From JBHJOF01 sp050330055 (GTDB lineage Bacteria > Pseudomonadota > Alphaproteobacteria > Kiloniellales > JAKSDN01), in the NCBI GenBank assembly GCA_050330055.1, contig JBHJOF010000133.1:1-9149 (forward strand): DNA of 9,149 nucleotides, given 5' to 3'. The translations under genes and the position numbers were made by a program. Position 1 is the stretch's first letter; every line of letters starts with the position of its first letter. Positions 1 to 5,327 of this stretch are shown one piece after another. The notes under the pieces are model-generated. The model saw nothing but the letters and a program-made list of their open reading frames with translations, was not told the DNA's origin and did not search any database.

Positions 1-301
1 GCGCTTCGCTCCAGCCGGCGGCCGGCCGCGAGTCGGCGTGCAGGAACAGCAGCCACGTTCCCTCCCGTGCCGCGGCCGCGCCGGCCGCCAGCTGCGGCCC
101 GCGCCCGGGCGCTGCCTCAAGGACGCGGGCGCCCATCTGCCGGGCGATCGCCGCGGTCGCGTCGCGCGAACCGGCGTCGGCCACGACGATCTCGGCGATC
201 AGGCCGTGGCGCCGTCCCTGCTCGAGCACCGCCAGAGTCGCCGATAGCTCGGCGGCGGCCTTGCGGGTCGGGATCACGACCGAGATGAAGGGTCGCTCCA
301 T
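1..301 (-). CDS. Family 2 glycosyltransferase, TIGR04283-like (partial, N-terminal 100 residues)
   Basis: The window holds the N-terminal 100 codons; the gene runs off the left edge. The product starts MERPFISVVIPTRK, the first beta strand of a GT-A nucleotide-sugar fold. It continues with IVVADAGSRDAT (about residues 37-48), matching the usual VVDGGSxDgT segment, then PGRGPQLAAGA (65-75) and LLFLHADSRP (84-93), where HAD stands at the DxD-like metal/nucleotide site. The PGRxxQLxxGA plus LFLHADxR pair is typical of the TIGR04283 'transferase 2' family, whose acceptor is not established. The family's usual TLNEA is TRKAA here, so the asparagine and glutamate of that motif are absent. ATG at 301 is preferred; an in-frame ATG at 313 is possible, but a -10-like TATGAC (314-309) overlaps it. 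The gene is divergent from the phosphotransferase. Family call is firm; substrate is unknown. Confidence 0.85.
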   Translation of the reverse strand, partial: MERPFISVVIPTRKAAAELSATLAVLEQGRRHGLIAEIVVADAGSRDATAAIARQMGARVLEAAPGRGPQLAAGAAAAREGTWLLFLHADSRPAAGWSEA

Positions 302-308
302 GTCCCGC

Positions 309-314
309 GTCATA
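309..314 (-). promoter_or_regulatory. Candidate -10 element for the glycosyltransferase gene
   Basis: On the minus strand GCTATGAC (316-309) resembles the Caulobacter housekeeping -10 (GCTANAWC), with TATGAC as the hexamer beginning 13 nt before ATG 301. No convincing -35 is visible. Initiation at the usual distance would fall on or next to the ATG, giving a leaderless mRNA. Weak alone; noted because the same geometry recurs in this window. Confidence 0.25.
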
Positions 315-388
315 GCACGGTTGGGCATCTGCCGCCGCCGCCTCACGCGGGCTTGATGCCGATTGCGCTGCCAGGACGGCCGGCCTGT

Positions 389-396
389 GCTAGCTG
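389..396 (+). promoter_or_regulatory. Candidate -10 element for the phosphotransferase gene
   Basis: GCTAGCTG begins 15 nt before ATG 404 and shares GCTA and a T with the Caulobacter -10 consensus GCTANAWC. A TTGCGC at 363-368 could be a -35, but its spacing is too long to be convincing. No Shine-Dalgarno sequence precedes ATG 404, so a leaderless or very short-leader transcript would fit. Weak evidence. Confidence 0.25.
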
Positions 397-403
397 TCGC
401 GCC

Positions 404-1522
404 ATGGCGCTCGACCTCCAGGCCCTGCACGCCGCGCTCACCGCCTTGCCCGGCTTCGCCGGCCTGCCGCCGGACGCACTGGCGCCGCTGCCGGTCAAGG
501 GTCTGGCGCACGACCACGTGGCGGTGACCGGCCGCCGCGCCGCCGGCTGTCCGGTCCTGCTGCGGGTGCCGAAGCAGAGCCAGTTCGCGCTCGCCGCCGC
601 CGACAACCTGGCCTACCAGGCGGCCTGCTTCGCTCGGGTCAGCCGCTCCGGCCACGGGCCGCGCCTCTTGGGCGTGATCGAGCCGGCGCCACAGCTGCCC
701 ATGGGGGCGCTGCTGGTCGAGCATATCCACGGCCGCCCGCCCAGCCTGCCCGACGACCTGCCGGCCCTGGCCGAGGCCATGGCGCGGGTCCATTCGCTGC
801 CGTTGCCGCCGCCGGCCGCGCGCCCGCCGCTGGCCGACCACCAGGATCCTGTCGGCGGCGCCCTGAAGGAAATCGAAGCGCAGGCGGCCTTCCTGGACGA
901 GGCTGGCCTCTCGGCCGCGGCGCGCGCCGAGATCGAGGACGAGCTGGCCTGGGCCAGGGGCTTCCAGGGCGACCTCGGGGCGAGCGTCGCCGGGCGCGCG
1001 CAGCCGGTCACCCTGGTGCTGACCGACACCCACCCCGGCAACTTTCTCATCGAACCGAGCGGCCGTGCCGTCATCGTCGACCTGGAGAAGGCGCTCTATG
1101 GCTCGCCCGGCACCGACCTGGCGCACGCCACGGTCTACTCCTCCACCACCTGGGACAGCGAGACCTGGGCGGATCTCCATGTCGGGCAGGTGGCCGCTTT
1201 CTATCGGTACTACCTGGCCACCGCCCAGGAGATTGCCGGGCCGGCGCTGGTCGAGGAACTGCGGCCCTGGCTGCTGCCAATGCGCCGTCTCCTGTTCCTG
1301 CGCGCCATCACCTGGTGCGCCAAGTGGTCGGTGCTGCACCGCCGGAGCCGGCGGCGCGACCTTGAGGCTGCCGCTTCGGCCGAGGACTGGTCGGCCGAGA
1401 ACAGCGACCCGGCCCTGATCGCCCACGTCGCCGGGCGGGTCGCCGACTATCTCTCGGCCGCGACCCTCGCGCGCATGCGCGGCGAATGGCGCGGCAGCCC
1501 AACGCTCGACGATCTGATCTGA
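404..1522 (+). CDS. APH/choline-kinase-fold phosphotransferase
   Basis: A 372-residue protein with the C-lobe signature of the aminoglycoside phosphotransferase family (PF01636). The catalytic loop is LTDTHPGN (residues 206-213): aspartate 208 and asparagine 213 keep the family spacing, but the usual histidine and glycine before the aspartate are leucine and threonine. The metal-binding motif is IVDLEKALYG with D226, followed by SPGTDLAH with D238. In the N-lobe, VLLRVPK (about 51-57) is the likely ATP-anchoring strand, and LLVEHIHGRPP (103-113) is the hinge. ATG 404 is chosen because the extension from TTG 353 or ATG 356 adds only a Pro/Cys-rich stretch without domain character. Substrate is unknown: members phosphorylate antibiotics, choline, sugars or other small hydroxyl compounds, and nothing here points to drug resistance. 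The stop at 1520-1522 is followed by the LexA-box intergenic region. Confidence 0.8.
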   Translation: MALDLQALHAALTALPGFAGLPPDALAPLPVKGLAHDHVAVTGRRAAGCPVLLRVPKQSQFALAAADNLAYQAACFARVSRSGHGPRLLGVIEPAPQLPMGALLVEHIHGRPPSLPDDLPALAEAMARVHSLPLPPPAARPPLADHQDPVGGALKEIEAQAAFLDEAGLSAAARAEIEDELAWARGFQGDLGASVAGRAQPVTLVLTDTHPGNFLIEPSGRAVIVDLEKALYGSPGTDLAHATVYSSTTWDSETWADLHVGQVAAFYRYYLATAQEIAGPALVEELRPWLLPMRRLLFLRAITWCAKWSVLHRRSRRRDLEAAASAEDWSAENSDPALIAHVAGRVADYLSAATLARMRGEWRGSPTLDDLI

Positions 1523-1566
1523 CTCGCCGATAGTCCGACGTAGCCACTCGGATATTGCCTCTTCGT

Positions 1567-1581
1567 GTTCTTTTTCCGTTC
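1567..1581 (+). promoter_or_regulatory. LexA (SOS) box 1, GTTC-N7-GTTC
   Basis: GTTCTTTTTCCGTTC is an exact match to the direct-repeat LexA operator of alphaproteobacteria, with GTTC at 1567-1570 and 1578-1581. It lies 136 nt before the radical SAM start and 112 bp upstream of a second exact box. Two matches in one 195-bp intergenic region make chance unlikely for both. No promoter is obvious immediately around this copy, so it may be an auxiliary operator. Confidence 0.6.
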
Positions 1582-1602
1582 GCGCCCGAGTCGCGCCCGA
1601 GT
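1581..1602 (+). repeat. Two tandem copies of an 11-bp unit carrying GANTC sites
   Basis: CGCGCCCGAGT occurs twice without a gap (1581-1591 and 1592-1602). Each copy gives a GAGTC (1588-1592, 1599-1603), a CcrM target. The repeat abuts LexA box 1, sharing its last base. It may be simple slippage. Confidence 0.5.
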
Positions 1603-1678
1603 CGCAGGGTAGATGTGGGCGGGCGAATTTTCGGCGCCGCAACATCTTGGGAATGGTCTCCTATCGGGCCTATATCAT

Positions 1679-1693
1679 GTTCTTGTTTTGTTC
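1679..1693 (+). promoter_or_regulatory. LexA (SOS) box 2, GTTC-N7-GTTC, over the -35 region
   Basis: GTTCTTGTTTTGTTC carries GTTC at 1679-1682 and 1690-1693, an exact alphaproteobacterial SOS box with a T-rich spacer. It ends 24 nt before ATG 1718 and covers the proposed -35 hexamer at 1683-1688, the position where bound LexA would exclude RNA polymerase. Confidence 0.75.
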
Positions 1694-1711
1694 AGATAGA
1701 AGCCTTAGACT
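1683..1711 (+). promoter_or_regulatory. Predicted promoter of the radical SAM gene (leaderless)
   Basis: TTGTTT (1683-1688), a 17-bp spacer and TAGACT (1706-1711, 4 of 6 to TATAAT) form a sigma70-type promoter. Initiation 6-7 nt after the -10 would fall at 1717-1718, the A of the ATG, so the mRNA should lack a 5' leader; no Shine-Dalgarno is present, consistent with this. The -35 lies inside LexA box 2, and a GACTC methylation site (1713-1717) occupies the space between -10 and ATG. Confidence 0.6.
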
Positions 1712-1717
1712 GGACTC

Positions 1718-2809
1718 ATGGTCGAGACCCTGCCGGACCGGGCGCGCAAGGGCCGCGGCGCGGTCAGCAACCGCAGCGGCCGCTTCGAGGCGCATGAACG
1801 CGTCGCCATCGACGACGGCTGGGCCCGCCCGCAGGAGGATGAGGACGACGGGCCGCCGCCGCTCGCCACCCAGGTGATCCCCGACACCAGCTGCAGCGTG
1901 ATCGCCCGCAACCAGTCGCCCGATATCCCCTTCGACCGCTCGATCAATCCCTATCGCGGCTGCGAGCACGGCTGCGTCTACTGCTTCGCCCGGCCGACCC
2001 ATGCCTTCCTCGGCTTCTCGGCCGGGCTCGACTTCGAGAGCAAGATCGTGGTCAAGCACGAGGTGGCGGCGCTGCTCCAGGCCGAGCTGGCCAGGCCTTC
2101 CTACAAGCCGGCGCCGATCGCGCTCGGCACCAACACCGATCCCTACCAGCCGCTCGAGCGCCGCCTGGGGCTGACCCGCCAGGTGCTGCAGGTGCTGGCC
2201 GACTGCAGCCATCCGCTCACACTTGTCACCAAGTCGGACCTGGTGCTGCGCGACCTCGACATCCTGGTGCCCATGGCCCGCCGGCGCCTGGCCCGGGTCA
2301 TGATCTCGGTCACCACCCTCGACCGCCGCCTGGCGCGCCTGATGGAGCCGCGGGCGCCGACCCCGGCGCGCCGCCTGGCCGCGATCAAGGCGCTCAACCA
2401 GGCCGGCGTGCCCTGCGGGGTGATGGCGGCGCCCATGATCCCGGCGCTCAACGACGGCGAGCTCGACCGCATCCTGGCAGCCGGCGCCGAGGCCGGAGCG
2501 CCATCAGCCGGCTATATCCTGCTGCGCCTGCCGCTCGAGATCCGCGACCTCTTCGTCGAGTGGCTGGGGGCGCACTTTCCGGACCGCGAGGACAAGGTCA
2601 TGCACCAGCTGCGCGAGATGCGCGGCGGCCGCGACTACGACGCCACCTTCGGCCGGCGCTTCCGCGGCAGCGGCGTCTACGCCGAGACCCTGGCCAAGCG
2701 CTTCGACCTCGCCTGCAAGCGCCTCGGCCTCGGCCGCAACGACTGGGAGCTCGACTGCAGCCGCTTCGAGCGCCCCGCCCGCGACCGCCGGCAGATGACG
2801 CTGTTCTGA
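1718..2809 (+). CDS. PA0069-family radical SAM protein (SplB/COG1533-like)
   Basis: A complete 363-residue radical SAM enzyme. The [4Fe-4S] motif is CEHGCVYC (Cys82, Cys86, Cys89; CX3CX2C), within NPYRGCEHGCVYCFARP, typical of the SPL-related PA0069/Rv2578c family. The N-terminal KGRGAVSNRSGRFE (residues 11-24) is also family-typical. ALGTNTDPYQPLE and LVTKSDLVLRD are conserved core segments of the partial TIM barrel. The reaction is not established; similarity to spore photoproduct lyase suggests radical chemistry on a nucleic acid. The protein ends in QMTLF (359-363), resembling the QL(S/D)LF sliding-clamp-binding peptide. ATG 1718 is the first start after an in-frame TAG at 1706-1708, so the start is secure. 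Two LexA boxes and a leaderless promoter precede it. Family call is firm; a DNA-repair role is inferred. Confidence 0.9.
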   Translation: MVETLPDRARKGRGAVSNRSGRFEAHERVAIDDGWARPQEDEDDGPPPLATQVIPDTSCSVIARNQSPDIPFDRSINPYRGCEHGCVYCFARPTHAFLGFSAGLDFESKIVVKHEVAALLQAELARPSYKPAPIALGTNTDPYQPLERRLGLTRQVLQVLADCSHPLTLVTKSDLVLRDLDILVPMARRRLARVMISVTTLDRRLARLMEPRAPTPARRLAAIKALNQAGVPCGVMAAPMIPALNDGELDRILAAGAEAGAPSAGYILLRLPLEIRDLFVEWLGAHFPDREDKVMHQLREMRGGRDYDATFGRRFRGSGVYAETLAKRFDLACKRLGLGRNDWELDCSRFERPARDRRQMTLF

Positions 2810-2875
2810 GGGCTCTGACGGCGCGGCACAGCGCAGCAATCGCCTCTGCGCCGGAATTTCTTCACCACCTCGTGT

Positions 2876-2881
2876 TAAACT
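2876..2881 (+). promoter_or_regulatory. Candidate -10 element for the antiporter gene
   Basis: TAAACT (4 of 6 to TATAAT) begins 15 nt before ATG 2891, in a locally AT-richer stretch of an otherwise GC-rich region. No clear -35 is found at 16-18 bp. Initiation near 2888 would leave 2-3 nt before ATG 2891 and would exclude the GTG at 2882 as start. Weak evidence. Confidence 0.3.
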
Positions 2882-2890
2882 GTGCGCACC

Positions 2891-4285
2891 ATGGAGTCGC
2901 TGCACAGTCACCAGCTCACCGGCATCGCGGTGGTCGCGCTCGCGGCCCTGGGCTGCGGCCTCGCCATGCAGCGCTTCAGGCAGCCCGCCCTGGTCGGCTA
3001 CATCCTGGCCGGCGTGATCCTCGGCCCCTCCGGCTTCGGCATGGTGCAGGACCGCGGCGTAATCCAGACCATGGCCGAGCTCGGCGTGCTCATGCTGCTG
3101 TTCCTGGTCGGCATGGAGATCAGCCTGCGCGGCATCCGCGAGGTCTGGCGCATCGCCGTCCTGACCACGCTCTGCCAGATCGGCGCCAGCCTGGGCGTCA
3201 TGCTGCTCGCGGGTACGATCCTGGACTGGTCGACGCCGCGCATCGTGCTGCTCGGTTTCGTGGTCGCCGTCTCCTCCACGGCGGTCGCGGTCAAGATGCT
3301 GGAGGACATCGGCGAGCTGCGCACCCGGGTCGGCCAGGTCACCATCGGCATCCTGGTGGCGCAGGACCTGGCCGTGGTGCCGATGATGCTGATCATCGGC
3401 GCCTTCGGCGGCGAGGGCGGCTTCCAGTGGCAGGGCATCGCCAACGTGGTGCTGTCGCTCGTGTTCCTGGTGCTGCTCATCGTCTATCTCAGCCAGCGCC
3501 AGACGCTGCGCCTGCCGCTTACCGACTGGCTCGAAAAGAGCGCCGAGCTGACGCCGCTGGCCGGCCTCGCCTTCTGCTTCGGCGCCGCTACGGTCTCCGG
3601 CCTGCTCGGTCTTTCGGCCGCCTACGGCGCCTTCATCGCCGGGCTGATGATCGGCAACTCGACCAGCCGCAAGGCCATGATCCGCCACACCGAGCCGATC
3701 CAGAGCGTGCTGCTGATGGTCTTCTTCCTCTCGATCGGCCTGCTGCTCGATCTCGACTTCGTGCTCGACAACCTGCTGCTCGTGCTGTTGCTCGCCGCCT
3801 TCATCGCGGTCTTCAAGACCGGGCTCAACATCGGCGTGTTGCGCCTGTTCGGCGAGTCCTGGCCGCGCGCCGTCCTGTCGGGCGTGCTGCTGGCGCAGTT
3901 GGGCGAGTTCTCCTTCATCATGGCCGCCCTCGGCATCTCGGTGCGCGCAGTGTCGCCCGAAGCCTACCGCCTGATCGTCGCCGTCACCGTGCTGTCGCTG
4001 GTGCTCTCGCCGCTCTGGCTCGAGGCGGCGCGCCGCCTGCACCGGGTGATCCTGCTCGGCATCACCTCGGGGCGCGAAACCGTGCGCCTCACCGTCGGCG
4101 GCGATCCCTGGTCGCTGATCCGCTCGCGCATGCGCGGCGAGGAGCAGATGATCGACATGGCGAGCAACGCGACGCGCTGGATGGGCGACATCATGCCGCG
4201 CTCGCGGCGCGGCAGCGACGGCCGCGACCCCGATGCCACGCCGGGCCTCGGCCTGCCGCCGCGCGGCGGCCGCAAGCGCCGCTAG
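2891..4285 (+). CDS. CPA2-family cation:proton antiporter (KefB-like membrane domain, no RCK domain)
   Basis: A 464-residue inner-membrane Na+/H+ or K+/H+ exchanger (PF00999). About a dozen hydrophobic segments fill residues 8-385. Family landmarks in order: GYILAGVILGPSGFG (36-50), AELGVLMLLFLVGMEI (62-77), VVAVSSTAVAVKML (124-137), GILVAQDLAVVPMM (153-166, with the Gln158-Asp159 pair that carries the transported-ion carboxylate in this family), GAFIAGLMIGNSTSR, FFLSIGLLLDL and LAQLGEFSFI. Full KefB/KefC proteins continue into a cytosolic NAD-binding RCK (TrkA-N) domain; here only about 80 residues follow, mostly charged and ending PPRGGRKRR, with no Rossmann motif, so nucleotide or glutathione gating is not expected. 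Ion specificity cannot be read from sequence. ATG 2891 is preferred over GTG 2882 because the -10-like element at 2876-2881 abuts the GTG. Confidence 0.9.
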   Translation: MESLHSHQLTGIAVVALAALGCGLAMQRFRQPALVGYILAGVILGPSGFGMVQDRGVIQTMAELGVLMLLFLVGMEISLRGIREVWRIAVLTTLCQIGASLGVMLLAGTILDWSTPRIVLLGFVVAVSSTAVAVKMLEDIGELRTRVGQVTIGILVAQDLAVVPMMLIIGAFGGEGGFQWQGIANVVLSLVFLVLLIVYLSQRQTLRLPLTDWLEKSAELTPLAGLAFCFGAATVSGLLGLSAAYGAFIAGLMIGNSTSRKAMIRHTEPIQSVLLMVFFLSIGLLLDLDFVLDNLLLVLLLAAFIAVFKTGLNIGVLRLFGESWPRAVLSGVLLAQLGEFSFIMAALGISVRAVSPEAYRLIVAVTVLSLVLSPLWLEAARRLHRVILLGITSGRETVRLTVGGDPWSLIRSRMRGEEQMIDMASNATRWMGDIMPRSRRGSDGRDPDATPGLGLPPRGGRKRR

Positions 4286-4356
4286 CGCGGGTGCAGATGA
4301 CCATACACGAACTGCCCCTCACACTTCCTGGCGCGAGTGCACGCACGCCCTTTCCG

Positions 4357-4510
4357 TCACCCTCACCCTCCCATCGCTTACGCGATGGGCCCCTCCCTCT
4401 CCCCTCCAAGGGAGAGGGTAAGCATTTGTCGGCGCATAGTTTTTCCCCTCTCCCTTGAGGGGAGAGGGAGGGGCCCATGGGGCGTAAGCCCCATGGGAGG
4501 GTGAGGGTGA
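4357..4510. repeat. 154-bp inverted double-hairpin intergenic repeat (REP/BIME-like)
   Basis: Two arms in inverted orientation. The 18-bp outer ends are exact complements (4357-4374 and 4493-4510). The inner arms 4387-4418 and 4446-4476 are complementary apart from one extra C. Each arm also folds alone into two hairpins. The outer ones are CCCATCGC-TTAC-GCGATGGG (4370-4389) and CCCATGGGGC-GTAA-GCCCCATGGG (4474-4497). The inner ones have CCCTCTCCC/GGGAGAGGG stems at 4395-4418 and 4446-4468. The centre (4419-4445) is unpaired. There is no ORF and no target duplication at the ends. It fills most of the 294-bp gap between the antiporter and rnhB and may block or attenuate transcription between them. 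I recall similar CCCTCTCCC-type repeats in many alphaproteobacteria. Confidence 0.85.
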
Positions 4511-4549
4511 TAGAACAGGGCGTCATCGCGACCGTCATGGGACGCTGCG

Positions 4550-4557
4550 GCTAGATT
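4550..4557 (+). promoter_or_regulatory. Candidate -10 element for rnhB
   Basis: GCTAGATT matches 7 of 8 positions of the Caulobacter -10 consensus GCTANAWC. No good -35 is seen. Initiation near 4563 would give a leader of about 17 nt that still contains the GGAGG at 4566-4570. It lies just downstream of the inverted repeat, so rnhB may have its own promoter. Confidence 0.4.
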
Positions 4558-4579
4558 GGGCGCACGGAGGGAGCGGGGG

Positions 4580-5227
4580 ATGCCGGACTTCACACTGGAG
4601 CTGGGGTTGGGGGCCGGCGACGGGCGCCGGGTGGTCGGCGTCGACGAGGCCGGGCGCGGCCCGCTCGCCGGACCGGTGACGGCGGCCGCAGTCTGGCTCG
4701 ACCCCGCGACGTTGCCGGACGACCTCGTCGCCGCGATCAATGATTCGAAGCTGCTGACTGCCGAGCTGCGCCTCGAAATCCGCGACGCGCTGGTCCATAC
4801 GGCACAGGAGAGCGACGGCAGGGCCCTGCAGTTCGGCCTCGGCTGGGCCAGCGTCGCAGAGATCGATGCGCTCAACATCCTGCAGGCCAGCCTGCTTGCC
4901 ATGCAGCGCGCGGTGGCGGCGCTGGCGCAGCAACCGGACGCGGCGCTGGTCGACGGCAAGCAGGCGCCGCGCCTGGGCTGCCCCTGCCGGACCGTGGTCG
5001 GAGGCGACGGCGCCTGTCTTTCCATCGCCACCGCCTCGATCCTGGCCAAGGTGGCGCGCGACCGGCACATGACGGAGCTCTCGGCGCGCCATCCCGGCTA
5101 CGGCTGGGAGCGCAACTACGGCTACGGCACGCGCGAGCACCAGGCCGCCTTACGCCGCCTCGGCGTCACCGTCGAGCATCGCCGCTCGTTTCGCCCGGTA
5201 CGTGAGATCATCGAATTAACCTTTTGA
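4580..5227 (+). CDS. rnhB: Ribonuclease HII
   Basis: A complete 215-residue RNase HII, which cuts 5' of ribonucleotides embedded in DNA and so starts ribonucleotide excision repair; it also cleaves RNA in RNA-DNA hybrids. The DEDD metal site is intact: D22 and E23 in VVGVDEAGRGPLAGP (18-32), D125 in LVDGK, and D143 in GGDGACLSIATASILAKVARDR. NDSKLL (54-59) and the C-terminal HPGYGWERNYGYGT are family-conserved. ATG 4580 is chosen because GGAGG at 4566-4570 lies 9 nt upstream; the in-frame TTG at 4556 would put that Shine-Dalgarno inside the gene and overlap the proposed -10. The stop TGA (5225-5227) overlaps the first GACTC of the array before the methyltransferase gene. Adjacency to ccrM is, as I recall, common in alphaproteobacteria. 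Confidence 0.97.
   Translation: MPDFTLELGLGAGDGRRVVGVDEAGRGPLAGPVTAAAVWLDPATLPDDLVAAINDSKLLTAELRLEIRDALVHTAQESDGRALQFGLGWASVAEIDALNILQASLLAMQRAVAALAQQPDAALVDGKQAPRLGCPCRTVVGGDGACLSIATASILAKVARDRHMTELSARHPGYGWERNYGYGTREHQAALRRLGVTVEHRRSFRPVREIIELTF
5216..5223 (+). promoter_or_regulatory. Possible CtrA half-site
   Basis: TTAACCTT differs at one position from the TTAACCAT CtrA half-site. The second TTAA of a full TTAA-N7-TTAA box is absent (5227-5230 is ACTC). It lies at the end of rnhB, about 50 bp before the proposed ccrM -35. CtrA drives ccrM in Caulobacter, so the position is suggestive, but the match is short. Confidence 0.25.
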
Positions 5228-5283
5228 CTCCAAAGACGGACTCTGGACCCGGACTCCTCATAGGGACTCTTGACGGGGGACTC
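5226..5283 (+). promoter_or_regulatory. Array of five GACTC (GANTC) methylation sites before ccrM
   Basis: GACTC occurs at 5226, 5239, 5252, 5265 and 5279, all in the same orientation, with start-to-start distances of 13, 13, 13 and 14 bp. The bases between copies differ apart from a G before copies 2 to 5, so this is not a fresh tandem duplication; the site and its spacing seem to be what is kept. GANTC is the substrate of the CcrM-type enzyme encoded 45 bp downstream. Copies 4 and 5 bracket the proposed -35 TTGACG (5270-5275). In Caulobacter, GANTC sites in the ccrM promoter region mediate methylation-dependent control; the same is inferred here. GcrA, which reads methylated GANTC, is another candidate binder. 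Confidence 0.8.
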
Positions 5284-5298
5284 GCCATCGGCTTGGAT
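5270..5298 (+). promoter_or_regulatory. Predicted ccrM promoter
   Basis: TTGACG (5270-5275; with the next G it fits the Caulobacter -35 consensus TTGACGS) is followed after 17 bp by TTGGAT (5293-5298), a weak -10. Initiation near 5305 would leave a leader of about 23 nt containing the ribosome binding site. GACTC copy 4 abuts the -35 and copy 5 sits in the spacer, so methylation could directly affect polymerase contacts. Confidence 0.45.
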
Positions 5299-5327
5299 GG
5301 CCGCTCGTTTTCCGGGGGGAGCCTGCG

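Noticed and set aside
353..403. Upstream start (TTG 353 or ATG 356) for the phosphotransferase
   Set aside because: The added 17 residues are Pro/Cys-rich without domain character and cover the likely promoter; ATG 404 gives a conventional N-terminus.
2882..2890. GTG start for the antiporter, adding three residues
   Set aside because: It abuts the proposed -10 (2876-2881) and would precede the likely transcription start; ATG 2891 is better.
2504..4042. 512-codon open frame on the minus strand, and a 632-codon plus-strand frame at 2560-4458
   Set aside because: Both are shadows of the radical SAM and antiporter genes. Their translations are low-complexity (Gln/Asp/His-rich or Arg/Pro-rich), and the real frames carry clear family motifs.
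4357..4510. Insertion sequence remnant
   Set aside because: No transposase frame, no target duplication, and the nested hairpin layout fits a REP-type intergenic repeat better.
5226..5291. CRISPR-like or simple tandem repeat reading of the GACTC array
   Set aside because: Only five bases recur and the units are 13-14 bp, too short for CRISPR; spacers lack similarity, so it is not a recent tandem duplication.
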